Shown: positions 16,682 to 26,101, counted from the first letter of the stretch. The stretch is 64,000 nt of DNA from Streptomyces sp. H39-S7 (GCF_027158205.1 NZ_JAPVLU010000004.1:148868-212867), one strand, 5' to 3'. Numbers and translations are program-made. The notes: generated from the sequence alone by a model not told the origin.

Positions 16682-18469
16682 TCAGGTGTCGAGCAGTCCT
16701 GAGATCCGCTCGGCGGCGACCGGGCGGGAGTAGTGCCAGCCCTGGCCGGTGTCGCAGCCGATCCGCCGCAGCCGCTCGGCCTGTTCGGCGTTCTCGACGC
16801 ATTCCGCGGTGACGGTGAGGCCGAGCCGGTGGGCGAGCTCCACCAGGGCCTCGACGATGGTCTCGTCGGCGGGGTTGGGGTGTTCGGCCGAGCGGAAGCC
16901 CTGGACGAAGGAGCCGTCGAGCTTGAGGGCGGAGACGGGCAGCCGGCTCATGTAGGCGAGGTTGGAGTAGCCGGTGCCGAAGTCGTCGATGGCGATCCGC
17001 ACCCCCATCTCGCTCAGCGCGTGCAGGGCCTGCAGCGGCCGGCCGGCGGAGCCCATGACGGCGGACTCGGTGAGCTCCAACTGCAGCAGCTCCGGCGGCA
17101 GTCCGGTCTCCTCCAGGATGGCGGCGACATCGGCGACGAGGTCGGAGTCCCAGACCTGGCGGACCGCGACGTTGACGCTGATGAAGATCGGGTCGTCCGG
17201 GTGGTCCTTCTGCCAGACCCGTGCCTGGCGGCACGATTCGGCGAGCACCCAGCGGCCGAGCTGGACGATCGAGCCGTTCTCCTCGGCGAGGCCGATGAAA
17301 CGGTCCGGCGCCAGCCGCCCGAAGTGCGGGTGCTGCCAGCGGACCAGGGCCTCGACACCGCGCAGCATCCCGCTGTCCAGCCCGACCAGCGGCTGGTACT
17401 CCAGGATGAACTCACCGCGCTCCACGGCCTGTCGCAGCGTGCTGGAGAGCGCCTGGCGCGTCATGCGGTGGGCGTTGCGCTCGGGGTCGAAGAGCGTCCA
17501 GCGGGCCTTGCCGTCGGCCTTGGCCCAGTAGAGCGTGGTGTCGGCGGCCTGCATCAGGCCGGTGGCGGAGCTGCCGGCCACCTCGCGCTCGACCACGCCG
17601 ATGCTCGCCGACACCGCGAGCCGCTGCCCGTCCACGTCGAACGGCCGCTGCAGCGCCGTGAGGACGGACTCGGCGAGCACGGTGGCCTGTCCCGTGCCCG
17701 TGGAGTCCCGGACGAGCAGGGCGAATTCGTCGCCGCCGAGCCGGGCGACCAGGTTGCCGCCGGGTTCCGCGCAGGTCTGCAGCCGCTGGGCGACGGCGGC
17801 GAGCAGCTCGTCGCCGATCCGGTGCCCGAGGGTGTCGTTGATGGCCTTGAAGCCGTCGAGGTCCAGGTAGCACAGCCCGATCCGGCCGGTCCTGCTGCCG
17901 GCGCCGTCGAGGGCGGCGGAGAGCCGCTCGAAGAACAGCGCCCGGTTGGGCAGCCGGGTGACGGAGTCGTGCATCTGCAGATGGCGCAACTGCTCGCGCA
18001 GGCTGTGGCGTTCACCGACGTCCTCGACGGAGAGCAGTGCGGCGCCGCAGCCGCCGCCGGTGCCGGTGAGCGTGACCTCGGCCCACAGGAAGCCGCCGTC
18101 GCGCAGCTTCACCCGGCGCGTGCAGCGCAGGTGGTCGCGGCGGCCGGCGAGCACCTCGCGGTAGGCGGTGCGGACCGGGTCGTCCTCGGCGAGCCCCAGC
18201 AGTCCGGTGGCGACGCGGGCGGCGAGCCCGGCGGGGCTGCTGCCGAGGAGTGAGCCGAGCGCCTGGTTGGCCTCCAGCACCCAGCCGTCACGGTCGACCA
18301 GCGCCATCGCCAGCCGGGCCGCGGTGAAGGCGACGCGGTAGTCGTGCGGTTCGCCGGCTGAGGAGCCGGGCGTTTCGGAACGCGATTCGGAAGTAATTCC
18401 ATTACTCTGCGTGAGCACTACCGGTGTGATGTCGGGTTCGGCGCTGGGGCCGCCCGAGGGTCCGCCCAT
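16682..18469 (-). CDS. cdgA: PAS-GGDEF-EAL cyclic-di-GMP enzyme (CdgA-type)
   Basis: This cytosolic protein of 595 residues has a PAS-like sensor domain (about 45-160), a GGDEF domain with an intact active site LGGDEF at 245-249, and an EAL domain (EAL at 373-375, later DDFGTGYSNL, and a conserved Glu in LELTESAVMG). It can therefore in principle make and degrade c-di-GMP. No membrane segments are seen. In S. coelicolor cdgA (SCO2817, as I recall) is such a protein, is a BldD target and its overexpression blocks development; gene identity here rests on domain order, regional synteny and BldD-like boxes. The ATG at 18469 follows GGAG. Two BldD-like boxes lie at 18403-18415 (inside the 5' coding part) and 18623-18635 (upstream). 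Confidence 0.88.
   Translation of the reverse strand: MGGPSGGPSAEPDITPVVLTQSNGITSESRSETPGSSAGEPHDYRVAFTAARLAMALVDRDGWVLEANQALGSLLGSSPAGLAARVATGLLGLAEDDPVRTAYREVLAGRRDHLRCTRRVKLRDGGFLWAEVTLTGTGGGCGAALLSVEDVGERHSLREQLRHLQMHDSVTRLPNRALFFERLSAALDGAGSRTGRIGLCYLDLDGFKAINDTLGHRIGDELLAAVAQRLQTCAEPGGNLVARLGGDEFALLVRDSTGTGQATVLAESVLTALQRPFDVDGQRLAVSASIGVVEREVAGSSATGLMQAADTTLYWAKADGKARWTLFDPERNAHRMTRQALSSTLRQAVERGEFILEYQPLVGLDSGMLRGVEALVRWQHPHFGRLAPDRFIGLAEENGSIVQLGRWVLAESCRQARVWQKDHPDDPIFISVNVAVRQVWDSDLVADVAAILEETGLPPELLQLELTESAVMGSAGRPLQALHALSEMGVRIAIDDFGTGYSNLAYMSRLPVSALKLDGSFVQGFRSAEHPNPADETIVEALVELAHRLGLTVTAECVENAEQAERLRRIGCDTGQGWHYSRPVAAERISGLLDT
18403..18415. promoter_or_regulatory. Perfect match to the BldD-box consensus within the cdgA 5' end
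   Basis: TTACTCTGCGTGA fits every fixed position of the published BldD half-site palindrome TNACNCWGNGTNA. It lies 54-66 bases downstream of the proposed cdgA start codon. BldD bound to c-di-GMP represses developmental and c-di-GMP genes, so this would close a feedback loop. Binding is inferred. Confidence 0.65.
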
Positions 18470-18620
18470 TGCCCGCTCCCCGTGTCGCGCTGGTCTCTGG
18501 GCGATCATAGGCGCTGGCGGAGCGGCAAAACCAGCGCCGTCGTGGTGATTCTTGGCACGCAAGCTGACGGATTGATCGTTTCTGCACGAATGCGGTGGCC
18601 AACTGACCGCTTTGCATAAG

Positions 18621-18639
18621 CCATTACGCACAGTAATGG
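18621..18639. promoter_or_regulatory. Second BldD-like box / inverted repeat upstream of cdgA
   Basis: CCATTAC (18621-18627) and GTAATGG (18633-18639) form a 7-5-7 inverted repeat. Its centre TTACGCACAGTAA (18623-18635) matches the BldD consensus at all fixed positions but one. It lies between cdgA and the divergent M6 protease genes, about 155 bp before cdgA and 110 bp before the protease start. Confidence 0.5.
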
Positions 18640-18748
18640 AGTCGCCCACGCCTCGTGCGGAGCAACCCAACAGGGCATATCTCCGCAATTCATAGCAACG
18701 TGGTGAAGGTGTCCCGAACGGGCTCACGAATCCTCCCCGGAGGTCCAT

Positions 18749-19975
18749 GTGCGGCGGACAGGCATCCTCATACGGGCGCGGCGTCGGCCCCTGCGCGCGC
18801 TGGCGGCGGCGGCGAGCGTCTTCGCCGCAGTCGTCGCCTGGACGCTCGTCGCGGGACCCACCGCGGCCGCCGCCCCGGGCGGGGACTGCGCCCTGCCGCG
18901 CACCGCGGCCCACCACTCCGAAGGAGTGGACACGTGGAACGCGGCGTTCCCCAGGCCGAGTACGGTCCTGGACGCCGTGATGATCTTCCTGTCCTTCCCG
19001 GACGCGGTGCCCGAGCTGACACCGGCAGAGGTCACCGCGGACCACTTCCCGGCCACCTCGCTCTTCTACGACCGCGCCTCGTACGGACGGTTCCAGCTGC
19101 GCGCGCATCCCGTCGACCGCTGGATCCCGATGCCGCACCGCTCCACCGACTACCGGATCCGGCGCGACTGGGACGCGAACCGGCGCGGCGGGTACCTGCG
19201 GGACGCCGTCGCCGCGGCCGACCCAGCGGTGGACTTCTCGGCGTACGACCTCGTCTACCTGGTCGCCGACCCGAACGCCCCCGGCGTCGACGCGGACGCC
19301 ACGAAGGTCGTGAACCTCGGCACCCCGCTGCGGGCGGACGGCACCGATCTGCGGCGGCTCGTCACGGTGTTCGAGCAGCACCCGCCCGACCACAACGTGC
19401 TCGCCCACGAGACCGGCCACGTCTTCGACCTGCCCGACCTCTACTCGCGGCCGGCGATCGGGAGCGACGCCGACTGGGACACCCGGGTCGGCGACTGGGA
19501 CCTCATGGGAAGTCAGTTCGGCCTCGCCCCCGAGCCGTTCGCCTGGCACAAGTGGAAGTTCGGCTGGCTGGAGGACCACCAGGTGCAGTGCGTGTTCCGA
19601 CGCGGCACCAGCTGGCACGAACTGACACCGCTGGAGACCGCGGGCGGCACCAAGCTCGTCGTCGTCCGCACCGGACGGCGCACCGCGCTGGCCATCGAGG
19701 CGCGCTCCGCGACCGGCAACGACGCGGGTCTGTGCCGGGAAGGCGTGCTGCTCTACGAGGTGCGCTCCAACAGGGAGTCGGGCGAAGGGCCCGTCACGGT
19801 CCTCGACGGCCACCCCGCCACCTCCGCCTGCCAGGACGGCTCCGCCTACCCGCCGCTGGCCGACGCGCCGCTCGGCGCGGGCGAGTCCTACGCCTACGAC
19901 GCGGGCCTGGTGCGGGTGACGGTCGCCTCCCACTCCGTGGACGGCTCGTGGACCGTCAAGGTCAGCGAGGGATAG
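18749..19975 (+). CDS. Secreted M6-like zinc metalloprotease, copy 1
   Basis: This 408-aa protein starts at a GTG with GGAGG five bases upstream and carries a signal peptide rich in Arg and Ala (RRPLRALAAAASVFAAVV to PTAAAAPG). The M6 (immune-inhibitor-A-like) metalloprotease domain is recognised by LSFPDA near the start, the long YDLVYLVADPNAPG region, the zinc motif HETGHVFDLPDLY and the downstream GDWDLMGSQFGLAPEPFAWHKWKFGWL. Eight Cys are few but paired between family members. It is directly followed (4 bp gap) by a paralogue and both look co-transcribed. Substrate is unknown. Confidence 0.9.
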   Translation: MRRTGILIRARRRPLRALAAAASVFAAVVAWTLVAGPTAAAAPGGDCALPRTAAHHSEGVDTWNAAFPRPSTVLDAVMIFLSFPDAVPELTPAEVTADHFPATSLFYDRASYGRFQLRAHPVDRWIPMPHRSTDYRIRRDWDANRRGGYLRDAVAAADPAVDFSAYDLVYLVADPNAPGVDADATKVVNLGTPLRADGTDLRRLVTVFEQHPPDHNVLAHETGHVFDLPDLYSRPAIGSDADWDTRVGDWDLMGSQFGLAPEPFAWHKWKFGWLEDHQVQCVFRRGTSWHELTPLETAGGTKLVVVRTGRRTALAIEARSATGNDAGLCREGVLLYEVRSNRESGEGPVTVLDGHPATSACQDGSAYPPLADAPLGAGESYAYDAGLVRVTVASHSVDGSWTVKVSEG

Positions 19976-19979
19976 GGCC

Positions 19980-21233
19980 GTGCCGACGGACGGACGAATA
20001 CCGTGGGTACCCGGTGCGGGGCTGAAGGCCGCCGCCATCGGGACGGTCGCGCTGCTCGCGGTGGCCAGCACGGCCGCCACGGGGCCGCAGGCCGCCTACT
20101 CCCCGCCGACGGCCGCCAGGCCGTGCGCGCTGCGCGCGACGCCCGGCACCGCGATGTCCGAGGGCTTCCCCGACCGGTCCGCCCGGGGGCTGGGCAGCGA
20201 GTTCGCCCCGTCCACCGGCGAGGTGCGGGCCCTGACCCTGTTCCTCGACTTCTCCGACGCGCCCGCGCCCTACGGCGCCAGTGAGCGGTACGCGGAGTTC
20301 TTCCCGGCCGTCACCGAGTGGTTCGACCGCGGCTCGTACGGAAAGCTGCGCTACGAGTCGACGCCCGTGATGCGCTACATCCGCATGCCGCGGCCGTTCT
20401 CCGCGTACGGGATCGACCGCGGCTACGGCTGGGACGCGCACACCGCGATGATGCGCGACCTGCTCGCGGTCGCCGACCGTGACATCGACTTCCGCGGCTA
20501 CGACCTGGTCAACATTCTCGTCACCCCCAACGCGGGGCCGCCCGCCGACGAGGCCGTCCTGTCGGTCACCTGGACCGGCGCCTCGGCCGCCACCACCGAC
20601 GACGGCGCCCGGCTCGACCGGGTCTCGCTGGTCTACGGCCACGACCAGTCGGGTTCCCGCGTCCTCGCCCACGAGAACGGCCACGCCTTCGGCCTGCCCG
20701 ACCTCTACGCCGCCGACGACTTCCAGCGCACCGACACCCTCGCCGGCCAGTGGGACAGCATGTCCCTGGACTGGGGGCTGGGCGGCGACCTCTTCGCCTG
20801 GCACAAATGGCGGCTCGGCTGGCTGGACGACTCGCAGATCGCCTGCGCCGCGGTGCGCGGCGAATGGACGTACGCGCTGCGCGCCGTCTCCGTGCCCGGC
20901 GGCCGGAAGGCGGTGGTCGTTCCCTACGGGCGGACCCGCGCGTATGTGATCGAGTCCCGGCAGACGTCGGGCAACGACCGTGAGGCCTGCCGCGAGGGCG
21001 TCCTCGTCTACCAGGTCCGTACCGACATCGACTCCGGCGCGGGGCCGGTGTCCGTCCGGGACGCCCATCCCTCCACCAGCGCATGCGACTTCAGCAGCGG
21101 CTCGTTCAACTCCCTCAACGACGCACCCTTCCGGGTGGGCGAGGTCTTCGACGACCCGGCGGCCGGTCTGACGGTCCGCGTGCTGGGCCGTGATCCCGCC
21201 GGCGACTGGGAGGTCCAGGTGACCCGCCGCTGA
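19980..21233 (+). CDS. Secreted M6-like zinc metalloprotease, copy 2
   Basis: This 417-aa protein is a paralogue of the preceding gene and follows its stop codon after four bases, with GAGGGAT as ribosome-binding site. It has an N-terminal hydrophobic export segment (AAAIGTVALLAVASTAATG). Shared landmarks are LFLDFSDAPAPYG, YDLVNILVTPNAG, zinc motif HENGHAFGLPDLY, then GQWDSMSLDWGLGGDLFAWHKWRLGWLDD and SRQTSGNDREACREGVLVYQVR. Conservation of the catalytic motif in both copies suggests both are active. The pair is probably one operon ending at the hairpin just after this gene. Confidence 0.9.
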   Translation: MPTDGRIPWVPGAGLKAAAIGTVALLAVASTAATGPQAAYSPPTAARPCALRATPGTAMSEGFPDRSARGLGSEFAPSTGEVRALTLFLDFSDAPAPYGASERYAEFFPAVTEWFDRGSYGKLRYESTPVMRYIRMPRPFSAYGIDRGYGWDAHTAMMRDLLAVADRDIDFRGYDLVNILVTPNAGPPADEAVLSVTWTGASAATTDDGARLDRVSLVYGHDQSGSRVLAHENGHAFGLPDLYAADDFQRTDTLAGQWDSMSLDWGLGGDLFAWHKWRLGWLDDSQIACAAVRGEWTYALRAVSVPGGRKAVVVPYGRTRAYVIESRQTSGNDREACREGVLVYQVRTDIDSGAGPVSVRDAHPSTSACDFSSGSFNSLNDAPFRVGEVFDDPAAGLTVRVLGRDPAGDWEVQVTRR

Positions 21234-21280
21234 CCCGTACCGCTCCGGCGCGGCGCACCGGCTCGCCGGAACGGTACGGG
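21234..21280. terminator. Hairpin terminator between M6 proteases and OsmC gene
   Basis: CCCGTACCG (21234-21242) pairs with CGGTACGGG (21272-21280), with a second internal pairing CCGGCG/CGCCGG. The stem begins directly after the protease stop codon and can serve the convergent OsmC gene as well. Confidence 0.75.
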
Positions 21281-21293
21281 TCGTACGGCGGTG

Positions 21294-21722
21294 TCAGGCG
21301 AGGAGTTCGGCGTTCAGGGTGATGTTCACTCCGGCCAGGGCCTTGCTGACGGGGCAGTTGGCCTTCGCGTCCTGGGCCGCCGTCTGGAAGTCCTCGGCAC
21401 TGATGCCGGGTACGTGGGCCTTGACGGACAGGACGATGCCGGTGATGCCCTCACCCGGCTGGAAGGTCACGTCGGCCTTCGTGTTCACGGACTCCGGCGG
21501 GGTGCCCGCGCCGGCGAGGCCGTGGGACAGGGCCATCGAGTAGCAGGACGAGTGCGCGGCCGCGATGAGTTCCTCGGGGCTCGTCTTGCCGTTGGCCGCC
21601 TCGGCGCGCGAGGGCCAGGAGACCTCGTAGCTGCCGACCCCGGAGGAGTCGAGGGAGACGGTGCCGGAGCCGTCGAGGAGGGCGCCCTTCCACTGGGTGG
21701 TCGCGGTGCGGGTGGTTGCCAT
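21294..21722 (-). CDS. OsmC-family peroxiredoxin
   Basis: This 142-aa cytosolic protein is an OsmC-type organic hydroperoxide reductase. The two reactive cysteines are present: C60 in AAHSSCYSMALS and C123 in ANCPVSKAL. The N-terminal TTQWKGALLDGSGTVSLDSSG and TSPEELIAAAHSSC segments are typical of the OsmC rather than the Ohr branch. The ATG has GGAGG nine bases upstream. It is a single gene. Confidence 0.94.
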   Translation of the reverse strand: MATTRTATTQWKGALLDGSGTVSLDSSGVGSYEVSWPSRAEAANGKTSPEELIAAAHSSCYSMALSHGLAGAGTPPESVNTKADVTFQPGEGITGIVLSVKAHVPGISAEDFQTAAQDAKANCPVSKALAGVNITLNAELLA

Positions 21723-21814
21723 GGTCACAAGCCTCCAAGAGAGAGCGGGAAACGCCTCTCGCACGCTACCCCGCCACCGGGTCCTGGGCGGCGGAAGACG
21801 GCGGCGCGGGAGGG

Positions 21815-22699
21815 TCAGCGCCCGGGGAAGCTGTAGGTGTAGTGCTGCGCGTCGAGCTGGTCCAGCAGCTGCGACAACGCCTGCACCGTCTGCGAGCGGT
21901 CGCCGCCGCCGTCGTGCATCAGCACGATCGCGCCGGGCGCGAGGTTGGCGTTGACGTGGTGCACGATGGCGGCCGCCCCGGGCCGCTTCCAGTCGTCGGA
22001 GTCCGAGGTCCAGCCCAGCGGGCGCATCCCGTGACCTGCGGCTATCTCCCGTATCCACGGCTTGAAGTCCCCGCCGGGCGCCCGGTAGTACGGCACTTCG
22101 GCGCCGGGCCCCGCCGCGTCGGCGATCTGCTGCCGGGCGTCCAGGATCTCGTGCCGGTTGTAGTCGGCGGACTTGGAGCTCTGGTGCTCGTCGTGGTGCA
22201 CCGAGTGGTCGCACAGCCGGTGGCCGGCCGCGGTGATCTGCCGCACGACGGCGGGGTGGGCCTGGGCGTTCGGGCCGATCTCGCAGAAGGTGGCCTTGGC
22301 GTGGTGCCGGGCGAGCAGCGCCAGTATCTGCGGCGTCCAGTGCGGGTCGGGCCCGTCGTCGAACGTGAGGGCCACGGCCTTGCCGCCGTCCTCCAGCCCG
22401 TGCTGTATCTCCCGGCTGACGCGGTGGCCGCCGGGCGCGTCGTCGGACGGGACGGTCGCCGAACTCGTGGCGGACGGCGAGGACCGGGTGGGCCGCGCGG
22501 ACGGGGCGCGTGGCGAGGACGTGGCGGGTGGCGTGCCCGTCCGGGTCTGGTGGGGGATGGTGGCCGAAGGAGTGGGCGACGGGGAGGAGACGGGAGCCGC
22601 CTGGGTGCCCTGCTGGCCGCCGCAGGCCGCCAGGGCGGCTCCCGCGAGCGTCACCCCCAGGGTCGTGGCGGTCGTCTTCTTCGCGCTGCTCAGCGCCAC
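21815..22699 (-). CDS. Lipoprotein polysaccharide deacetylase (NodB domain)
   Basis: This 294-aa protein has a lipoprotein signal with lipobox LAAC (Cys26), a Ser/Thr/Pro-rich spacer of about 70 residues and a NodB carbohydrate-deacetylase domain. Catalytic and metal motifs are present: TFDDGPD, the metal-binding HSVHH, RAPGGDF, and a closing LMHDGGGDRS. It probably removes acetyl groups from peptidoglycan or a related N-acetylglucosamine polymer at the cell surface; the actual substrate is not determined by sequence. The GTG at 22699 is chosen because GGAGGT lies six bases upstream; longer starts up to 22780 lack such a site and would bury the signal peptide. Confidence 0.93.
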   Translation of the reverse strand: MALSSAKKTTATTLGVTLAGAALAACGGQQGTQAAPVSSPSPTPSATIPHQTRTGTPPATSSPRAPSARPTRSSPSATSSATVPSDDAPGGHRVSREIQHGLEDGGKAVALTFDDGPDPHWTPQILALLARHHAKATFCEIGPNAQAHPAVVRQITAAGHRLCDHSVHHDEHQSSKSADYNRHEILDARQQIADAAGPGAEVPYYRAPGGDFKPWIREIAAGHGMRPLGWTSDSDDWKRPGAAAIVHHVNANLAPGAIVLMHDGGGDRSQTVQALSQLLDQLDAQHYTYSFPGR

Positions 22700-22867
22700 A
22701 GTTGTACCTCCATCGATGCACTCGCGACCCGAAAGGGCCGGTCCGCCCGGACCGGCCCGCTCGTTGTTCCGTCGTTCCACCGTAAGCGCAGGCCGCGGCG
22801 GGCGACCTCGTCCGTTCGGTCAAGACTGAGCAGTGGCGTGTTCCGCCACGACCGGTATATCCGCAGA

Positions 22868-25800
22868 TCAGCGGCGGCGGACCAGGGGGAACGGCAGGGT
22901 CTCGCGGATCGAGCGGCCGGTAAGGAACATCACCAAGCGGTCGACGCCGATGCCCAGCCCCCCGGTCGGCGGCATCGCGTACTCCAGGGCGGTCAGGAAG
23001 TCCTCGTCCAGCTCCATCGCCTCGGCGTCACCGCCCGCCGCCAGCAGCGACTGCTCGGTGAGCCGGCGCCGCTGCTCCACCGGGTCGGTGAGCTCCGTGT
23101 AGGCGGTGCCCAGTTCGGTGCCGTACGCGACCAGGTCCCAGCGCTCCGCGAGCCGGGGGTCGCCGCGGTGCTGCCGGGTGAGCGGGGAGACGTCCAGCGG
23201 GAAGTCCTTGTAGAACGTCGGGAGGGTGGTGCGCTCCTCGACCAGCCGCTCGTACATCTCCAGCACGATGTCGCCGCGCCCGTCGCCGGGGGAGTGCGGC
23301 ACGCCCGCGCGGTCGCAGAGCCGCCGCAGCGCCTCGGGCGGGGTGTCGGCGGTGACCTCCTCACCGAGCGCCTGCGAGATCGCGTCGTTGACGGTCCGCA
23401 CCGGCCACAGTCCCGACAGGTCGACGTCACCGCCGTCCCGGCGGGCGGTCTGCGAGCCGTTGGCGGCGGTCGCGGCCCGCTGGATCAGCTCACGGGTCAG
23501 GTCCAGCATCGTGTCGTAGTCGGCGTAGGCCTGGTACGCCTCCAGCATCGTGAACTCGGGGTTGTGCTTGTACGACACGCCCTCGTTGCGGAAGGTGCGG
23601 CCGAGTTCGAAGACCTTCTCGACACCGCCGACGCAGAGCCGTTTGAGGTACAGCTCCGGGGCGATGCGCAGGTACAGGTCCAGGTCGTAGGCGTTGATGT
23701 GGGTGGTGAACGGGCGGGCGTTGGCGCCTCCGTGCACCGGCTGCAGCATCGGCGTCTCGACCTCCAGGTACCCGCGGTCCACCAGCGACTCGCGCACCGA
23801 GTGCACCGCCGCGCTGCGGGCCCGCAGCACGTCTCGGGCGTCGGGCCTGACCACCAGGTCGAGGTAGCGCTGCCGGACCCGGGCCTCCGGATCGGTCAGG
23901 CCGCGCCGCTTGTCGGGCAGCGGGTGCAGGCACTTGGCGTTCAGCCGCCACGTGTGCGCGTCGGCGGTCACCTCGCCGGCCCGGCTCACGCCCATCACGG
24001 CCTCGAAGCCCAGCAGGTCGCCCAGGTCGACGTCGGCGGCGAAGGAGCGCATCCCGGCAGTGGTGAAGCGGTCGCGGTCCAGCAGGATCTGCAGGTCGCC
24101 CGACCAGTCCCGCAGCGTCACGAAGAGCACGCCGCCGTGGTCGCGCAGCCGCAGCACCCGCCCCGCCAGCCGTACCCCGGTGCCGGCGGGCGCCGCCGCG
24201 GCGGCGGCCAGGGTGTGCGTCGGCTCGACGCCGGGCGGGTACGGGTCGCTCTCCGCTTCCCGCAGCCGTTCCAGCTTCCGCAGCCTGACGCGCACCTGCT
24301 CCGGGCGTCCGGGGCCGGCCGACCGGCCCGGCCCGGCCGCCGACAGGTCGGCGGCGGCCTCCGCGGCCTCCTCCAGCGGGATGAACACCGGCATCGCGGC
24401 CGGGACCTCCGCGCCGCCCCGGTCCCGCCAGAAGCGCAGCCGCGGCATCTCCACGAAACCCTCCGCGATACCGGAGGCCAGGCCGATACGGGCCAGGTCC
24501 TTCGCCTCCGAGTAGCAGAGGAAGCGCGGGTACCACTGCGGCTGGTACTTCACGTTCGACCGGTACAGCGCCTCCAGCTGCCACCACCGGGAGAAGAAGA
24601 GCAGCAGCCGCCGCCACAGCCGCAGCACCGGCCCCGCACCGATCCTGGCGCCCTCCTCGAAGACCGAGCGGAAGACCGCGAAGTTCAGCGAGATCTGCCG
24701 GATGCCGAGCCGGGGCGACTGCGCGGCCAGCTCCGTCACCATGAACTCCATGATCCCGTTGGGTGCGGCGGGATCGCGCCGCATGACGTCCAGTGAGACC
24801 CCGGCCCGGCCCCACGGCGCGAACGACAGGAGCGCGATGACCTGTCCCGCGTCGTCCAGCGCCTCCACCAGCAGGCAGTCGCCGTCCGCGGGGTCGCCGA
24901 GCCGGCCCAGCGCCATCGAGAAGCCGCGCTCGGTGTCGGTGCCGCGCCAGGCGTCCGCCCGCGCCACCACCTCGCTCAGCTCCTCGGCCGACAGCTCGCG
25001 GTGGCGGCGGATCCGGCTCGTCGCACCGGTGCGCCGCACCCGGTTGACGGCCTGTCGGGTGCCGCGCATCTCGCGGCCTCCCAGATCGAAGCCGCCGACC
25101 TCCAGCACCGCCTCGTCGCCCAGCTCCAGGGCGCCGAGACCGGCCCGCGAGTACGCCTTCGCGCCCTCCTCGCCCGCGCCCATCACGGCCGGCACCCACC
25201 CGTACCGCGCCGCGTGCTCCTGCCACGCCTCGATGGCGGGGCCCCACGCCTCGGTGTCGCCCAGCGGATCACCACTGGCCAGGCAGACGCCCATCTCGAC
25301 GCGGAAGGTGATGGCGGCCTTGCCGCTGGACGAGAAGACCACGGACTTGTCGCGCCGGGTGGCGAAGTAGCCGAGTGAGTCCTGCTCCCCGTACTTCGCC
25401 AGCAGGGCGCGGATCCGCGGCTCGTCGTCGCCGTGCAGCGCCGCTTCGACCTTCTGCGAGCGGAACAGCGCGGCGGCGCCGGCGAGCAGGGCGAGCGCGC
25501 CGAACAGACCGAGCCAGAAGTTGGTCCAGAAGGGTGGATGGCCGATGCCGGACGGCAGGTCGTTGACGCCGCCGACCACCCGGTTGACCGACCAGCGCAG
25601 CCGGTCCTTCCCGACGAGGGTGCCGGGGAACACCGACAGCAGCGCCCAGCCGGCCAGGACGCCGGCCACCAGGCCCAGCACCAGCACCAGCAGCGCCCGC
25701 CAGAACGCGCCCTTGCGCACCCGCGCGGAGAACTCACCGCGCGCGATCACCAGCACGGCGAGCGCCGTGCCGGTGATCAGCAGCGCGGGTACGGCGCTCC

Positions 25801-26101
25801 ACTCCGAGAAGAAGATCAGCACCACGTTCGCCAGGACCGTCAGCCCGAGGAGCACCACGACGATCCAGTAGGCCACCCGCTTGCGCGCCGCCAGCGCCCC
25901 GGCCAGCAGCATCAGGAACGCCGCGTAGGCGAGGTTCGCGGATGCCGGCACCGTCAGGATCTCGATCCAGCGGAGCACGGGACGGAGGAGGCGGTGCAGG
26001 GGGCCGATGACGGCGAGTACGGCGCAGAACACGGCGAGCGCGGCGAAGAACTCCCCGAACCACTCCGGTACCGAGCGTTTCCAGCGGGGTTGTTCCTCCA
26101 T
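22868..26101 (-). CDS. lysX: Bifunctional lysyl-phosphatidylglycerol synthase / lysyl-tRNA synthetase
   Basis: This roughly 1077-aa fusion protein charges tRNA-Lys and transfers lysine to phosphatidylglycerol, making the membrane less negative. An N-terminal block of about six membrane helices (residues 1-190) is followed by a DUF2156/MprF-type transferase domain (about 200-520; SLGYFATRRDKSVVFS, ALGRLGDPADGDCLLVEAL, ISLNFAVFRSVFEEG, YQPQWYPRFLCY), an OB-fold anticodon-binding domain (VRLAGRVLRLRDHGG) and a class II LysRS core with motif 2 FRNEG and motif 3 GIGVDRLVMFLTGR. The architecture is that of actinobacterial LysX, a factor for resistance to cationic peptides. Start at 26101 is the first ATG in good context. 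It is followed by unrelated genes, and a partial paralogue lies at 26998-29613. Confidence 0.94.
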   Translation of the reverse strand: MEEQPRWKRSVPEWFGEFFAALAVFCAVLAVIGPLHRLLRPVLRWIEILTVPASANLAYAAFLMLLAGALAARKRVAYWIVVVLLGLTVLANVVLIFFSEWSAVPALLITGTALAVLVIARGEFSARVRKGAFWRALLVLVLGLVAGVLAGWALLSVFPGTLVGKDRLRWSVNRVVGGVNDLPSGIGHPPFWTNFWLGLFGALALLAGAAALFRSQKVEAALHGDDEPRIRALLAKYGEQDSLGYFATRRDKSVVFSSSGKAAITFRVEMGVCLASGDPLGDTEAWGPAIEAWQEHAARYGWVPAVMGAGEEGAKAYSRAGLGALELGDEAVLEVGGFDLGGREMRGTRQAVNRVRRTGATSRIRRHRELSAEELSEVVARADAWRGTDTERGFSMALGRLGDPADGDCLLVEALDDAGQVIALLSFAPWGRAGVSLDVMRRDPAAPNGIMEFMVTELAAQSPRLGIRQISLNFAVFRSVFEEGARIGAGPVLRLWRRLLLFFSRWWQLEALYRSNVKYQPQWYPRFLCYSEAKDLARIGLASGIAEGFVEMPRLRFWRDRGGAEVPAAMPVFIPLEEAAEAAADLSAAGPGRSAGPGRPEQVRVRLRKLERLREAESDPYPPGVEPTHTLAAAAAAPAGTGVRLAGRVLRLRDHGGVLFVTLRDWSGDLQILLDRDRFTTAGMRSFAADVDLGDLLGFEAVMGVSRAGEVTADAHTWRLNAKCLHPLPDKRRGLTDPEARVRQRYLDLVVRPDARDVLRARSAAVHSVRESLVDRGYLEVETPMLQPVHGGANARPFTTHINAYDLDLYLRIAPELYLKRLCVGGVEKVFELGRTFRNEGVSYKHNPEFTMLEAYQAYADYDTMLDLTRELIQRAATAANGSQTARRDGGDVDLSGLWPVRTVNDAISQALGEEVTADTPPEALRRLCDRAGVPHSPGDGRGDIVLEMYERLVEERTTLPTFYKDFPLDVSPLTRQHRGDPRLAERWDLVAYGTELGTAYTELTDPVEQRRRLTEQSLLAAGGDAEAMELDEDFLTALEYAMPPTGGLGIGVDRLVMFLTGRSIRETLPFPLVRRR

